A stretch of 5,054 bases of DNA from contig DAIDHU010000321.1 in the NCBI GenBank assembly GCA_027451915.1, positions 1 to 5,054 of the forward strand, given 5' to 3'. This DNA comes from Thiomonas sp. Lineage in GTDB: Bacteria; Pseudomonadota; Gammaproteobacteria; Burkholderiales; Burkholderiaceae_C. Positions 1 through 5,054 of this stretch are shown here, piece after piece (position 1 is the first letter of the stretch; every line of letters begins with the position of its first letter). The translations under genes were made by a program, and so were the position numbers. Under the pieces are notes generated by a model. It was not told the origin of the DNA. It ran no database searches and worked only from the letters and a program-made list of their open reading frames with translations.

Positions 1-1
1 G

Positions 2-355
2 CCGGGCCCCGGCGACCTGCGCGACTTCGAACAGTCCCTGGCGGCGCGCTACGCGTGGATGCCCGAGGCCCTGCGCCGGCGCGTGGCGCGCGCCTACGGC
101 ACCCGGGTGCATCGCTGGCTGGGTGCCGCCCGATGCGCCGCCGATCTCGGAGCCGAGATCGCCCCCGGGGTGTTCGAGGCCGAACTGGAATACGCTGCGC
201 ACCAGGAATGGGCGCACAGCGGCGAGGATTTTGTCTGGCGCCGCAGCAAATGCGGTCTGGCCCTGACGCCGGCGCAACGCCAGTGCGTCGACGCGTGGTT
301 CGAGCGTCGAGCCGGCGCGCTGGACATGGCCGCGCAACCGGGAGCCAAGCCTTGA
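2..355 (+). CDS. glpD: Aerobic glycerol-3-phosphate dehydrogenase, C-terminal part (5' end outside window)
   Basis: This is the last 117 residues of the FAD-dependent enzyme that oxidises sn-glycerol-3-phosphate to dihydroxyacetone phosphate at the inner membrane and passes electrons to quinone. The frame is open from the window edge to TGA at 353-355. The visible part matches the GlpD C-terminal cap domain: an arginine-rich helix ending in ARAYGTR, then a DLG segment, the EAELEYAAHQEWAH helix, and the EDFVWRRSKCGL segment. The last of these corresponds to the family's AED-WRRTK-G motif. The FAD-binding N-terminal part lies upstream of the window. The stop overlaps the start of glpK (TTGA, 352-355), so the two are almost certainly one transcription unit with coupled translation, consistent with consecutive steps of glycerol catabolism. 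A small difference is Cys where the family usually has Leu or Gln just after RRSK. Family identity is secure; the membrane role is from known GlpD biology. Confidence 0.93.
   Translation, partial: PGPGDLRDFEQSLAARYAWMPEALRRRVARAYGTRVHRWLGAARCAADLGAEIAPGVFEAELEYAAHQEWAHSGEDFVWRRSKCGLALTPAQRQCVDAWFERRAGALDMAAQPGAKP
340..344 (+). promoter_or_regulatory. Ribosome binding site that fixes the glpK TTG start
   Basis: GGGAG lies seven bases upstream of the TTG at 352, inside the last codons of glpD. It supports the TTG as the true start. The frame is open further upstream, back to position 55, but that extension is the antisense-like, Arg/Pro-rich shadow of glpD and has no GlpK homology. Beginning at TTG gives a protein whose first residues align directly with the known GlpK N terminus. 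Confidence 0.7.
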
Positions 356-1860
356 ACACCTATGTCGCGGCCATCGACCAGGGCACCACCAGTTCGCGGG
401 TCATGGTGTTCGATGGGGCCTTGCGCGTGGTCGCCACGGCGCAGCGCGAACACCGCCAGATCTGCCCGCAGCCTGGCTGGGTCGAGCACGACCCCGCGGA
501 AATCCTGCGCAACGTGCAGGAGCTGGCCGCGCAGGCGCTGCGCGAGGCGGGCATCGAGGCCCGTCGGCTCGCCGCGGTGGGCATCGCCAATCAGCGCGAA
601 ACCGCCGTGCTGTGGGAGCGTGCCAGCGGCCGCGCCCTGGGCAACGCCATCGTCTGGCAGGACGGTCGCACCGAATCCCCGGTGCGCGACCTGGTACAAC
701 GCACCGGCCCGCAGGGCTGGCGCGAGCGCACGGGACTGCCCCCGGCCAACTACTTTTCCGCCTGCAAGCTGCAATGGCTGCTGCGCCAGCACCCCGGGGC
801 GGCGCAGGCCGCCGCTCGCGGCGAGCTGCTGTTCGGCACCATCGATGCCTGGCTGGCCTGGAATCTCACGGGCGGCCCCGGCAGCGGGCAGCATGTGAGC
901 GACGTCACCAACGCCAGCCGCACGAATCTGTTCGACATCCACCGCCTGGCGTGGGACGAGGAGATCTGCGACGCCCTCGGCATCCCCCTGGGCTGCCTGC
1001 CGCGCGTGGTGTCCACCTCGCAGCGCATCGGGCCGATCCGGGAGGGCGCACTGCGCGGCGTGGAGCTCGCGGCTCTGGTCGGCGACCAGCAGGCGGCGCT
1101 GATCGGCCAGGCCTGCTTCGCCCCGGGACAGGCCAAGGTCACCTACGGCACTGGCTCCTTCCTGCTCATGCACACGGGCGGGCGCTGCGCGCCCTCGGCC
1201 AGCGGCCTGCTCGGCACCGTGGCCTATCGCCTGGGCGAACAGGCGCCCTGCTACGCGCTGGAAGGCTCGATCGCAGTCACAGGATCCCTGGTGCGCTGGC
1301 TGCGGGACAACCTGGGGCTCATCGGCTCGGCCGCGGAAATCGAGCAACTCGCCCGCAGCGTGCCCGACAACGGCGACGTGTACTTCGTGCCCGCCTTCTC
1401 CGGCCTGTTCGCGCCCCATTGGCGCCCCGACGCGCGCGGTGTGCTGGTGGGCCTGACCCATTTCGCGCACCGCGGCCATATCGCGCGCGCCGCGCTGGAA
1501 GCCACGGCCTTCCAGGTGCAGGAAATCGTGGCGGCGATGCAACGCGACAGCGGCATGAACTTGCGCGGGATCAAGGTGGATGGCGGCATGAGCGCGAACT
1601 CGCTGCTGATGCAATTCCAGGCCGACTTGCTGGATACGCCGGTGATTCGTCCCGTGTGCAGCGAAACCACCGCGCTGGGCGCGGCCAGCGCGGCCGGTCT
1701 GGCCGTGGGCGTGTGGAAGGACACGGACGAACTGGCCTCGCACTGGCAGGAGCAGCGCCGATGGGAACCCTCCATGTCCGGCGCCGAACGCGAGCGCCTG
1801 CTTCGACGCTGGCAGCAGGCCGTGCGGCGCTCGCTGGACTGGGGCGGCCCGCAGGCCTGA
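352..1860 (+). CDS. glpK: Glycerol kinase
   Basis: A complete 502-residue FGGY-family kinase, the same length as E. coli GlpK, phosphorylating glycerol to sn-glycerol-3-phosphate with ATP in the cytoplasm. Visible motifs: DQGTTSSR at 9-16 (phosphate loop), WVEHDP, NQRET with glycerol-contacting Arg82 and Glu83, Trp102, Tyr134, GDQQAAL with Asp245 (catalytic base) and Gln246, YGTG and Phe270, VPAFSGLFAPHW at 346-357, DGGMSAN from 410, and ALGAA near the C terminus. All glycerol-site residues known from E. coli GlpK are present. The loop before Asp245 lacks the Gly-Gly-Thr-Arg sequence that binds fructose-1,6-bisphosphate in E. coli, and the EIIA-Glc contact region near residue 475 is not conserved, so enteric-type allosteric control is doubtful (inference). 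The LFAP form, where E. coli has LGAP, resembles other bacterial and eukaryotic enzymes. It starts at TTG, overlaps the glpD stop and ends at TGA in the convergent spacer. Confidence 0.96.
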   Translation: MNTYVAAIDQGTTSSRVMVFDGALRVVATAQREHRQICPQPGWVEHDPAEILRNVQELAAQALREAGIEARRLAAVGIANQRETAVLWERASGRALGNAIVWQDGRTESPVRDLVQRTGPQGWRERTGLPPANYFSACKLQWLLRQHPGAAQAAARGELLFGTIDAWLAWNLTGGPGSGQHVSDVTNASRTNLFDIHRLAWDEEICDALGIPLGCLPRVVSTSQRIGPIREGALRGVELAALVGDQQAALIGQACFAPGQAKVTYGTGSFLLMHTGGRCAPSASGLLGTVAYRLGEQAPCYALEGSIAVTGSLVRWLRDNLGLIGSAAEIEQLARSVPDNGDVYFVPAFSGLFAPHWRPDARGVLVGLTHFAHRGHIARAALEATAFQVQEIVAAMQRDSGMNLRGIKVDGGMSANSLLMQFQADLLDTPVIRPVCSETTALGAASAAGLAVGVWKDTDELASHWQEQRRWEPSMSGAERERLLRRWQQAVRRSLDWGGPQA

Positions 1861-1900
1861 GCGGGCCCGCTCCCTGCGGCATTGCAGCCCGGGCCTCCTC

Positions 1901-1963
1901 CTGGTGTCCTGTCCCGCTCATGGACAGGCCTTTGGTTCGTGCGCTCGCGGGACAGGACGCTAG
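1901..1963. terminator. Convergent-gene spacer with nested inverted repeats, possible bidirectional terminator
   Basis: A perfect 12-base inverted repeat pairs 1906-1917 (GTCCTGTCCCGC) with 1947-1958 (GCGGGACAGGAC). It extends to 1901/1963 if two G-T pairs are allowed, and it encloses a 29-base loop. Inside it a second, shorter hairpin competes: CCTGTCC at 1908-1914 with GGACAGG at 1922-1928 around a 7-base loop, followed on the plus strand by CCTTTGGTTCGT. The site lies between the glpK stop and the dgoA stop and includes the dgoA TAG at 1960-1962. The location suits termination from both sides, but neither structure is followed by a clear run of T, so a canonical Rho-independent terminator is not demonstrated. 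The remainder of the 1861-1959 spacer shows no gene. Confidence 0.5.
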
Positions 1964-2604
1964 CCGCGGGCCTCCTGCCAGGCGCGCAGCATGCGCGCGC
2001 CGCGCCGTCCGACCTCGGCGGCGTCCAGCCCCGGGCGGAACAGCTGGGAGCCGATTCCAAAGCCGGTCGCGCCGGCGCGCACCCATTCGCCCATCGCCTG
2101 CTCATCCACGCCGCCTACAGGCCACAGGGCCGTGCCGGCCGGCAGCACGGTGCACAGCGCCTTCAGGCCCCGGGGGCCGATCTGCTCGGCCGGGAACAGC
2201 TTCAGCGCATGGGCCCCGGCGCGCAAGGCGCTGAAGGCCTCGCTGGGCGTGGCCACACCCGGGGCACAGAACATGCCGCGCGCGGCCGCGTGCGCGATGA
2301 GCTGCGGATCGCAATGCGGTGCCACCATCAGGCGGCCCCCCGCGGCCAGGACCCCGTCCACGTCCTGCGTGGCGAGCATGGTGCCCCCGCCGATCAGCGC
2401 GTCCGGCGGGGCCATGGCGCCCAGAATCTCGATGCAGCGCAAGGCATGGGGGCGGTTCAGCGGGACCTCCAGGCAGCGAAAGCCGACCTCGAACAAGGCG
2501 GCGCCCACGTCGGCCGCCTGCTCGGGCAGCAGACCGCGCAGGATCGCCACCAGCGGCGGGGCCCCGGCGGGCAGCCCCGGGTGGCGTGGGATGGGAAGGT
2601 TCAT
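1960..2604 (-). CDS. dgoA: 2-dehydro-3-deoxy-6-phosphogalactonate aldolase
   Basis: A 214-residue class I aldolase of the KDPG/KDPGal family (E. coli DgoA is 205). It cleaves 2-keto-3-deoxy-6-phosphogalactonate to pyruvate and glyceraldehyde-3-phosphate in the cytoplasm. The sequence reads as one TIM barrel: VAILRG at 19-24, GFRCLEVPLN at 41-50 with Glu46 as general acid/base, LIGGGTM at 70-76 (family usually GAGT), CAPGVATPSEA at 113-123, ALKLFPAE at 133-140 with the Schiff-base Lys135, PVGGVD at 162-167, and GIGSQLF at 183-189, the last two forming the phosphate site. The Glu and Lys are offset by nine residues from E. coli Glu37 and Lys126, matching the longer N terminus. The start at 2604 is chosen because AAGGAG lies seven bases upstream; longer open frame reaches into dgoK without homology. 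It follows dgoK by 49 bases and is surely cotranscribed. KDPG aldolase (Eda) is a relative, but the EVPLN motif and the dgoK neighbour favour DgoA. Confidence 0.94.
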   Translation of the reverse strand: MNLPIPRHPGLPAGAPPLVAILRGLLPEQAADVGAALFEVGFRCLEVPLNRPHALRCIEILGAMAPPDALIGGGTMLATQDVDGVLAAGGRLMVAPHCDPQLIAHAAARGMFCAPGVATPSEAFSALRAGAHALKLFPAEQIGPRGLKALCTVLPAGTALWPVGGVDEQAMGEWVRAGATGFGIGSQLFRPGLDAAEVGRRGARMLRAWQEARG

Positions 2605-2611
2605 GCAGGAT

Positions 2612-2617
2612 CTCCTT
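2612..2617 (-). promoter_or_regulatory. Strong ribosome binding site of dgoA
   Basis: On the minus strand AAGGAG stands seven bases before the ATG at 2604-2602. It is the best Shine-Dalgarno sequence in the window and decides the dgoA start against in-frame upstream alternatives that would overlap dgoK. Confidence 0.85.
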
Positions 2618-2630
2618 GCAACATCAATTC

Positions 2631-2642
2631 CCGGCGCGCCGG
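2631..2642. repeat. 12-base perfect palindrome in the dgoK-dgoA gap
   Basis: CCGGCGCGCCGG is its own reverse complement and lies 11 bases 3' of the dgoK stop on the minus strand, ahead of the dgoA ribosome binding site. As RNA it could form at most a short GC-only stem, perhaps an intercistronic structure. In DNA this GC-rich such a palindrome can occur by chance, so no function is claimed. Confidence 0.3.
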
Positions 2643-2653
2643 CCGCGCCCCGG

Positions 2654-3604
2654 CTACAGGCCTCGCCCCAGCTCGCGCAGCGCGGCGATGTACACGGCGT
2701 CGGGATCCAGGCAGCGCGCCTCGACACCCATCAGCGCCGCCGCTTCCCGGTAGCGCGCGGCCAGCGCGCTGGACGCGATGATCGAGACCGCCCGCGCCGC
2801 CGGGCCGCCGCGTCCCAGCGCCTCCTGCAGTTCGGCGCCGATCAGCACCCCGCTGAGGTACTCCCGCGCGTGCTCGGCCGGCATGGCGCCGGTGACCACC
2901 AGGGCGCGGCAACTGAACAGCGCGCCCGCCAGGTGCGAGGCGCCGGCGCGGCGCACCCCCTCGGCGAAGGCGCCGGGCGATTCCTCGCTTCGGGTCATCA
3001 ACGCGCCCAGGGTTCCGTGCTGGCTCAGGCAGGCGAACAGTTCGCCGGTCATGTAGGTGGCGAACCATCGGATCAGCCCGCCCCCCAGCTGCGCCCACTT
3101 GGAATGGGTGCCGGGCAGCACCATCATGCGCTTGCGCGCATCCGGCTCCAGCAGGGTGGCGCCCAGCAATTGCACCTCTTCGCCGCGCATCACGTCGATG
3201 CCCTGCTCCGGACCCGCCTGCTCGGGCATCACCGCGTAGCCCGGAACCAGATGACAGCGCGGCGGGGCGTCGGCGCCGCGCAGCGGCACCAGGTGCCTGC
3301 CCAGGTCGCGCAGCGGCTGGTCGATGCCCAGGTAGTCCACCGCCTGCCAGCCCTGGGTGCTGCCCACCATGCCGGACAGGATCACCGGCGACTCGCCGGC
3401 GCGCACGCCCAGGCGCTCGAGCACCTCGGCGCAGACCTGGCCGAACCTCCCGCGGGCGCGCAGCACGCCGTCGTCGCCATCGCAGCGCGCGATCAAGCTC
3501 CCGTCGGGCGCGACGCGGTAAGCTCGCAGGTGCGTGGTCCCCCAGTAGATGCCGATGATCTCGGTGGCGCCCGCGGAAAGCGCGCGATCGGGGCTTGGCG
3601 GCAT
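2654..3604 (-). CDS. dgoK: 2-dehydro-3-deoxygalactonokinase with altered N-terminal motif
   Basis: A 316-residue sugar-acid kinase of the DgoK family (E. coli 292) that phosphorylates 2-keto-3-deoxygalactonate at O6 with ATP, making the substrate of DgoA. Family blocks are clear: IYWGTTHLRAY from residue 19, ILSGMVGS, IDVMRGEEVQLLGA with MRGEE at 139-143, LPGTHSKW with His167, MTGELFACLSQH, and YLSGVLIGAE at 249-258. The start is the ATG at 3604, with AGGA six bases upstream; a TTG at 3643 in the same frame has no such support and would sit within the promoter region. The N terminus is about 15 residues longer than in E. coli. The odd point is Tyr20 (codon TAC, 3547-3545), where the E. coli protein has Asp in IDWGSTNLRAW. 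The corresponding Asp in ASKHA-fold kinases helps position Mg-ATP phosphate. Everything else looks intact, so it is annotated as a gene and not a pseudogene, with activity uncertain. First gene of the dgoKA operon. Confidence 0.93.
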   Translation of the reverse strand: MPPSPDRALSAGATEIIGIYWGTTHLRAYRVAPDGSLIARCDGDDGVLRARGRFGQVCAEVLERLGVRAGESPVILSGMVGSTQGWQAVDYLGIDQPLRDLGRHLVPLRGADAPPRCHLVPGYAVMPEQAGPEQGIDVMRGEEVQLLGATLLEPDARKRMMVLPGTHSKWAQLGGGLIRWFATYMTGELFACLSQHGTLGALMTRSEESPGAFAEGVRRAGASHLAGALFSCRALVVTGAMPAEHAREYLSGVLIGAELQEALGRGGPAARAVSIIASSALAARYREAAALMGVEARCLDPDAVYIAALRELGRGL

Positions 3605-3627
3605 GCTGTGTCCTGGGCTGGTGCGGG

Positions 3628-3655
3628 GTGACAATGCTTTCAATCATCATACAAT
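3628..3655 (+). promoter_or_regulatory. Predicted sigma-70 promoter of the dgoR-like regulator
   Basis: A -35 GTGACA (3628-3633) and a -10 TACAAT (3650-3655), each five of six to consensus, are separated by 16 bases. Transcription would begin near 3662, about 16 bases before the ATG at 3678. The very short leader has no recognisable Shine-Dalgarno sequence. The region 3631-3670 is the only clearly AT-enriched stretch in the window. Confidence 0.6.
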
Positions 3656-3672
3656 ACTCGACAACGCTTTCG
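3630..3672. promoter_or_regulatory. Paired direct repeats, candidate DgoR operator
   Basis: GACAATGCTTTCA (3630-3642) and GACAACGCTTTCG (3660-3672) match at 11 of their first 12 bases and start exactly 30 bases apart, about three helical turns. Each is itself weakly palindromic (GA-A....T-TC). The left copy overlaps the -35 of the regulator promoter and the expected dgoK start point; the right copy overlaps the weaker dgoK -35 and the expected regulator start point. CAA(T/C) also recurs at 3632, 3641, 3652 and 3662, close to helical phase. This placement suits autoregulation plus repression of dgoKA by the adjacent GntR protein, as known for DgoR in E. coli; binding itself is inferred. Confidence 0.5.
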
Positions 3673-3673
3673 A
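3646..3673 (-). promoter_or_regulatory. Predicted promoter of dgoKA
   Basis: On the minus strand a -10 TATGAT (3651 to 3646) matches five of six to consensus, with a weak -35 TCGAAA (3673 to 3668, four of six) 16 bases upstream. The start point would be near 3639, giving a leader of about 35 bases before the dgoK ATG. Its -10 overlaps that of the divergent regulator promoter by two bases, so polymerase could hardly occupy both at once. Confidence 0.5.
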
Positions 3674-3677
3674 CGCC

Positions 3678-4397
3678 ATGACCAAGACCCCCTCCGTCCC
3701 GCGCCCCGCCCAGGGCGGATCCGCGGGGCCCGCGCTGCACCGGCAGGTCGTGCAGCGCCTGGGCGAGCGCATCGTCAGCGGCGGATACCCCAGCGGCAGC
3801 ACCCTGCCCAGCGAGGAAGTGCTGGGGCAGGAACTGGGGGTCAGCCGCACCGCGCTGCGCGAGGCGGTCAAGGTGCTGGCCGCCAAGGGGCTGCTCAAGG
3901 CGCGCCCGCGCATCGGAACCCGGGTGCAGCCGGTCTCGGCCTGGAACATGCTCGATCCGGAGGTCCTGGCCTGGCGCTGCGCGGCCGACCCCGCAGGCGA
4001 CATGCTGCGCCAGCTGGGGGAGATCCGGGAGATCATCGAGCCCAACGCCTGCATGCTGGCGGCGCGCAATCGCAACCCGGAGGACGTCCGCGCCGTCGAG
4101 CGTGCCTGCGACGCCATGAGCGATTCGCAGACCATCGAGCAGTGGGTCGACGCCGACCTGCAGTTCCACGTCGCGGTGCTCGAGGCCACGCACAATGAGT
4201 TGCTGATTCCCCTGTCCTCGGTAATCGGCTCGGCGCTGGGCATGCTGCTGGGCGTGTCGGCGCGGCGCGCCGACACCTTCAAGCAGGCCCTGGACGACCA
4301 CGTACGGATTTTCCAGGCCATCCGCGAGCAGGACCAGCGCTCGGCCTTCATGCGCATGCGCCGGCTGCTGGCCGACACGCGCCGGCGCCTGGAATGA
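3678..4397 (+). CDS. dgoR: GntR/FadR-family (FCD) transcriptional regulator, DgoR-like
   Basis: A 239-residue regulator (E. coli DgoR about 229). Residues 20-83 form the GntR winged helix-turn-helix: LHRQVVQRLGERIVSG, then GSTLPSEEVLGQELGVSRTALREA with the recognition helix around 55-66, and the wing KGLLKARPRIGTRV. A loop with WNMLDPEVLAW leads into the all-helical FCD ligand domain (about 105-235), marked by EIREIIEPNACMLAA, DADLQFHVAVLEATHN (Asp160, His164) and DDHVRIFQAI (His208). FCD proteins often bind a metal with one Asp and three His; I see two of the His clearly, while the third expected position, about 22 residues before His208, holds Ala, so metal binding may be altered. Divergence from dgoKA implies repression relieved by galactonate or a related sugar acid, as for E. 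coli DgoR (inference). The ATG at 3678 is the first start after the promoter. Its stop overlaps the next gene by ATGA. Confidence 0.88.
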   Translation: MTKTPSVPRPAQGGSAGPALHRQVVQRLGERIVSGGYPSGSTLPSEEVLGQELGVSRTALREAVKVLAAKGLLKARPRIGTRVQPVSAWNMLDPEVLAWRCAADPAGDMLRQLGEIREIIEPNACMLAARNRNPEDVRAVERACDAMSDSQTIEQWVDADLQFHVAVLEATHNELLIPLSSVIGSALGMLLGVSARRADTFKQALDDHVRIFQAIREQDQRSAFMRMRRLLADTRRRLE

Positions 4398-5054
4398 ACC
4401 CGGGCCTGCCGCCGCTGCTGCTGCAATTCGCGGCCACCGCCGCGCTGGCCTTCGTGCTCGGGCTGGAACTGCACAGCTATCGGCGCGCGCAGGACGAGGG
4501 CGTGGGCTTCGGCACCACCCGCACCCTGACCCTGATCGGCGCGGCCGGCTTCGTACTGTGGCTGCTCGACGGCACGCAGCCCCGCGGGCTGTACCTGGTC
4601 GGGCTGGTGGCGCTGGCGGCCTGGCTGGCGGTGGACCTGGCGCGCGGCGGGCACGACGGTGGCGCCGGCGGGGAGTTGCTGCCGGGCATGATCGCCCTGC
4701 TCGCCTACGCGCTGGGGCCGCTGATCCAGACCCAGCCTGCGTGGATGGCCGCGGCGGTGCTGATCGTGGCCATCCTGATGCTGGCCGAGAAGCCGCTGAT
4801 CCGCAAGATCTCGGACGCCATGCCGGTGTCCGAAGGGGTCACGCTGGCCAAGTTCCTGATCATCGCCGGCCTGGTGCTGCCGCTGCTGCCGGACACCCCG
4901 ATTCCCGGACTCAGCACCATCAGCTATTCCAAGGTCTGGCTGGCGGTGGTGCTGATCTCGGCCATCTCCTACGCCGGCTACCTCGCGCACACCTACCTGT
5001 TCCCCCGTGCCTCCACGCTGCTCACCGGCCTGCTGGGAGGCGTGTACTCGAGCA
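4394..5054 (+). CDS. MgtC/DUF4010-type polytopic membrane protein (3' end outside window)
   Basis: An open frame from ATG at 4394 to the window edge (220 residues) with no stop. It is very hydrophobic, with about seven to eight likely membrane segments near residues 8-26, 45-59, 65-83, 96-112, 116-132, 149-166, 181-202 and 206 on. The N terminus resembles the MgtC/SapB domain: FVLGLEL in the first helix, then GVGFGTTRTLTLIGAAG, like the family's G-RTF-LIG-GG block. The later part resembles DUF4010: AKFLIIAGLVLPLLPD at 152-167, then KVWLAVVLISAISYAGY at 180-196, and LLGGVYSS just before the edge, where the family has G-SS-TA. There is no signal peptide apart from the first helix. No strong ribosome binding site is visible, so translation probably depends on coupling through the ATGA overlap with the regulator gene. 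Function of this family is not established; MgtC-domain proteins are linked to magnesium and membrane homeostasis. Family assignment rests on remembered motifs. Confidence 0.8.
   Translation, partial: MNPGLPPLLLQFAATAALAFVLGLELHSYRRAQDEGVGFGTTRTLTLIGAAGFVLWLLDGTQPRGLYLVGLVALAAWLAVDLARGGHDGGAGGELLPGMIALLAYALGPLIQTQPAWMAAAVLIVAILMLAEKPLIRKISDAMPVSEGVTLAKFLIIAGLVLPLLPDTPIPGLSTISYSKVWLAVVLISAISYAGYLAHTYLFPRASTLLTGLLGGVYSS

Noticed and set aside
55..351. N-terminal extension of glpK to an upstream ATG at 55
   Set aside because: The extension is translated from glpD coding sequence in another frame and lacks homology; TTG at 352 has a ribosome binding site and matches the known GlpK N terminus.
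94..1743. Long minus-strand open frame of 549 codons opposite glpK
   Set aside because: It lies wholly antisense to a well-supported glpK and the glpD end. Composition is rich in Arg, Ala, Gly, His and Gln with no recognisable domain, as expected from third-position GC bias.
1866..1904. Possible small RNA or small gene in the glpK-dgoA spacer
   Set aside because: No promoter-like sequence, no credible short frame with a ribosome binding site; only the inverted repeats can be supported.
612..2234. 540-codon plus-strand frame running out of glpK into dgoA
   Set aside because: Out of frame with glpK and antisense to dgoA, Arg/Pro/Gly-rich and domain-free; it crosses two real gene ends.
2605..2727. 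N-terminal extension of dgoA upstream of 2604
   Set aside because: It overlaps the end of dgoK, has no family similarity, and bypasses the strong AAGGAG site.
1991..3631. 546-codon plus-strand frame opposite dgoK and dgoA
   Set aside because: Antisense shadow of two genes with full family motifs; its sequence shows no domain.
3605..3643. TTG at 3643 as an alternative dgoK start
   Set aside because: It would place coding sequence over the predicted start point and operator repeat; ATG 3604 has AGGA at good spacing and already gives a protein longer than E. coli DgoK.
2601..4301. 566-codon minus-strand frame across dgoK, the promoter region and the regulator
   Set aside because: It runs through the promoter region and antisense to the regulator; only shadow composition, no motif.
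3647..4990. 447-codon minus-strand frame opposite the regulator and the membrane protein
   Set aside because: The plus strand has clear GntR/FCD and membrane-protein signals; the minus product is rich in Gln, Arg and Ser with no domain. The real plus-strand gene is easy to miss because it has no stop within the window.

Overview
The window comes from a strongly GC-rich bacterial chromosome with tightly packed genes. The codons end mostly in G or C, so long spurious open frames appear on both strands. The gene content (glpD-glpK next to dgoK-dgoA with a divergent FadR-type GntR regulator) and the protein sequences point to a proteobacterium, most likely a betaproteobacterium of the Burkholderiales. 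That placement is an inference from general resemblance, not from a marker gene.

Layout. Positions 2-355 (+) hold the C-terminal end of aerobic glycerol-3-phosphate dehydrogenase (glpD). It overlaps by four bases a complete glycerol kinase gene (glpK, 352-1860, +) that starts with TTG. A roughly 100-base convergent spacer with nested inverted repeats follows. On the minus strand is a compact two-gene operon: dgoK (2-dehydro-3-deoxygalactonokinase, 3604 to 2654), then dgoA (2-dehydro-3-deoxy-6-phosphogalactonate aldolase, 2604 to 1960). A 73-base divergent control region (3605-3677) separates dgoK from a GntR/FCD regulator on the plus strand (dgoR-like, 3678-4397). The regulator gene overlaps by ATGA a polytopic membrane protein of the MgtC/DUF4010 type (4394 to beyond the window end), whose frame stays open to the edge.

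Function. GlpK and GlpD take glycerol through glycerol-3-phosphate to dihydroxyacetone phosphate. DgoK and DgoA take 2-keto-3-deoxygalactonate through its 6-phosphate to pyruvate and glyceraldehyde-3-phosphate. Both routes therefore feed the triose-phosphate pool. The dehydratase and the transporter that usually accompany galactonate catabolism are not in the window.

Most notable points: (1) the divergent promoter region has overlapping -10 elements and two near-identical 12-base direct repeats exactly 30 bases apart, a good candidate for the DgoR operator; (2) DgoK has Tyr where the family has the Asp of its N-terminal phosphate/Mg motif; (3) an MgtC/DUF4010 membrane protein appears translationally coupled to the sugar-acid regulator; (4) the convergent spacer can form two mutually exclusive hairpins. 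I found no mobile element, CRISPR array, tRNA or rRNA.
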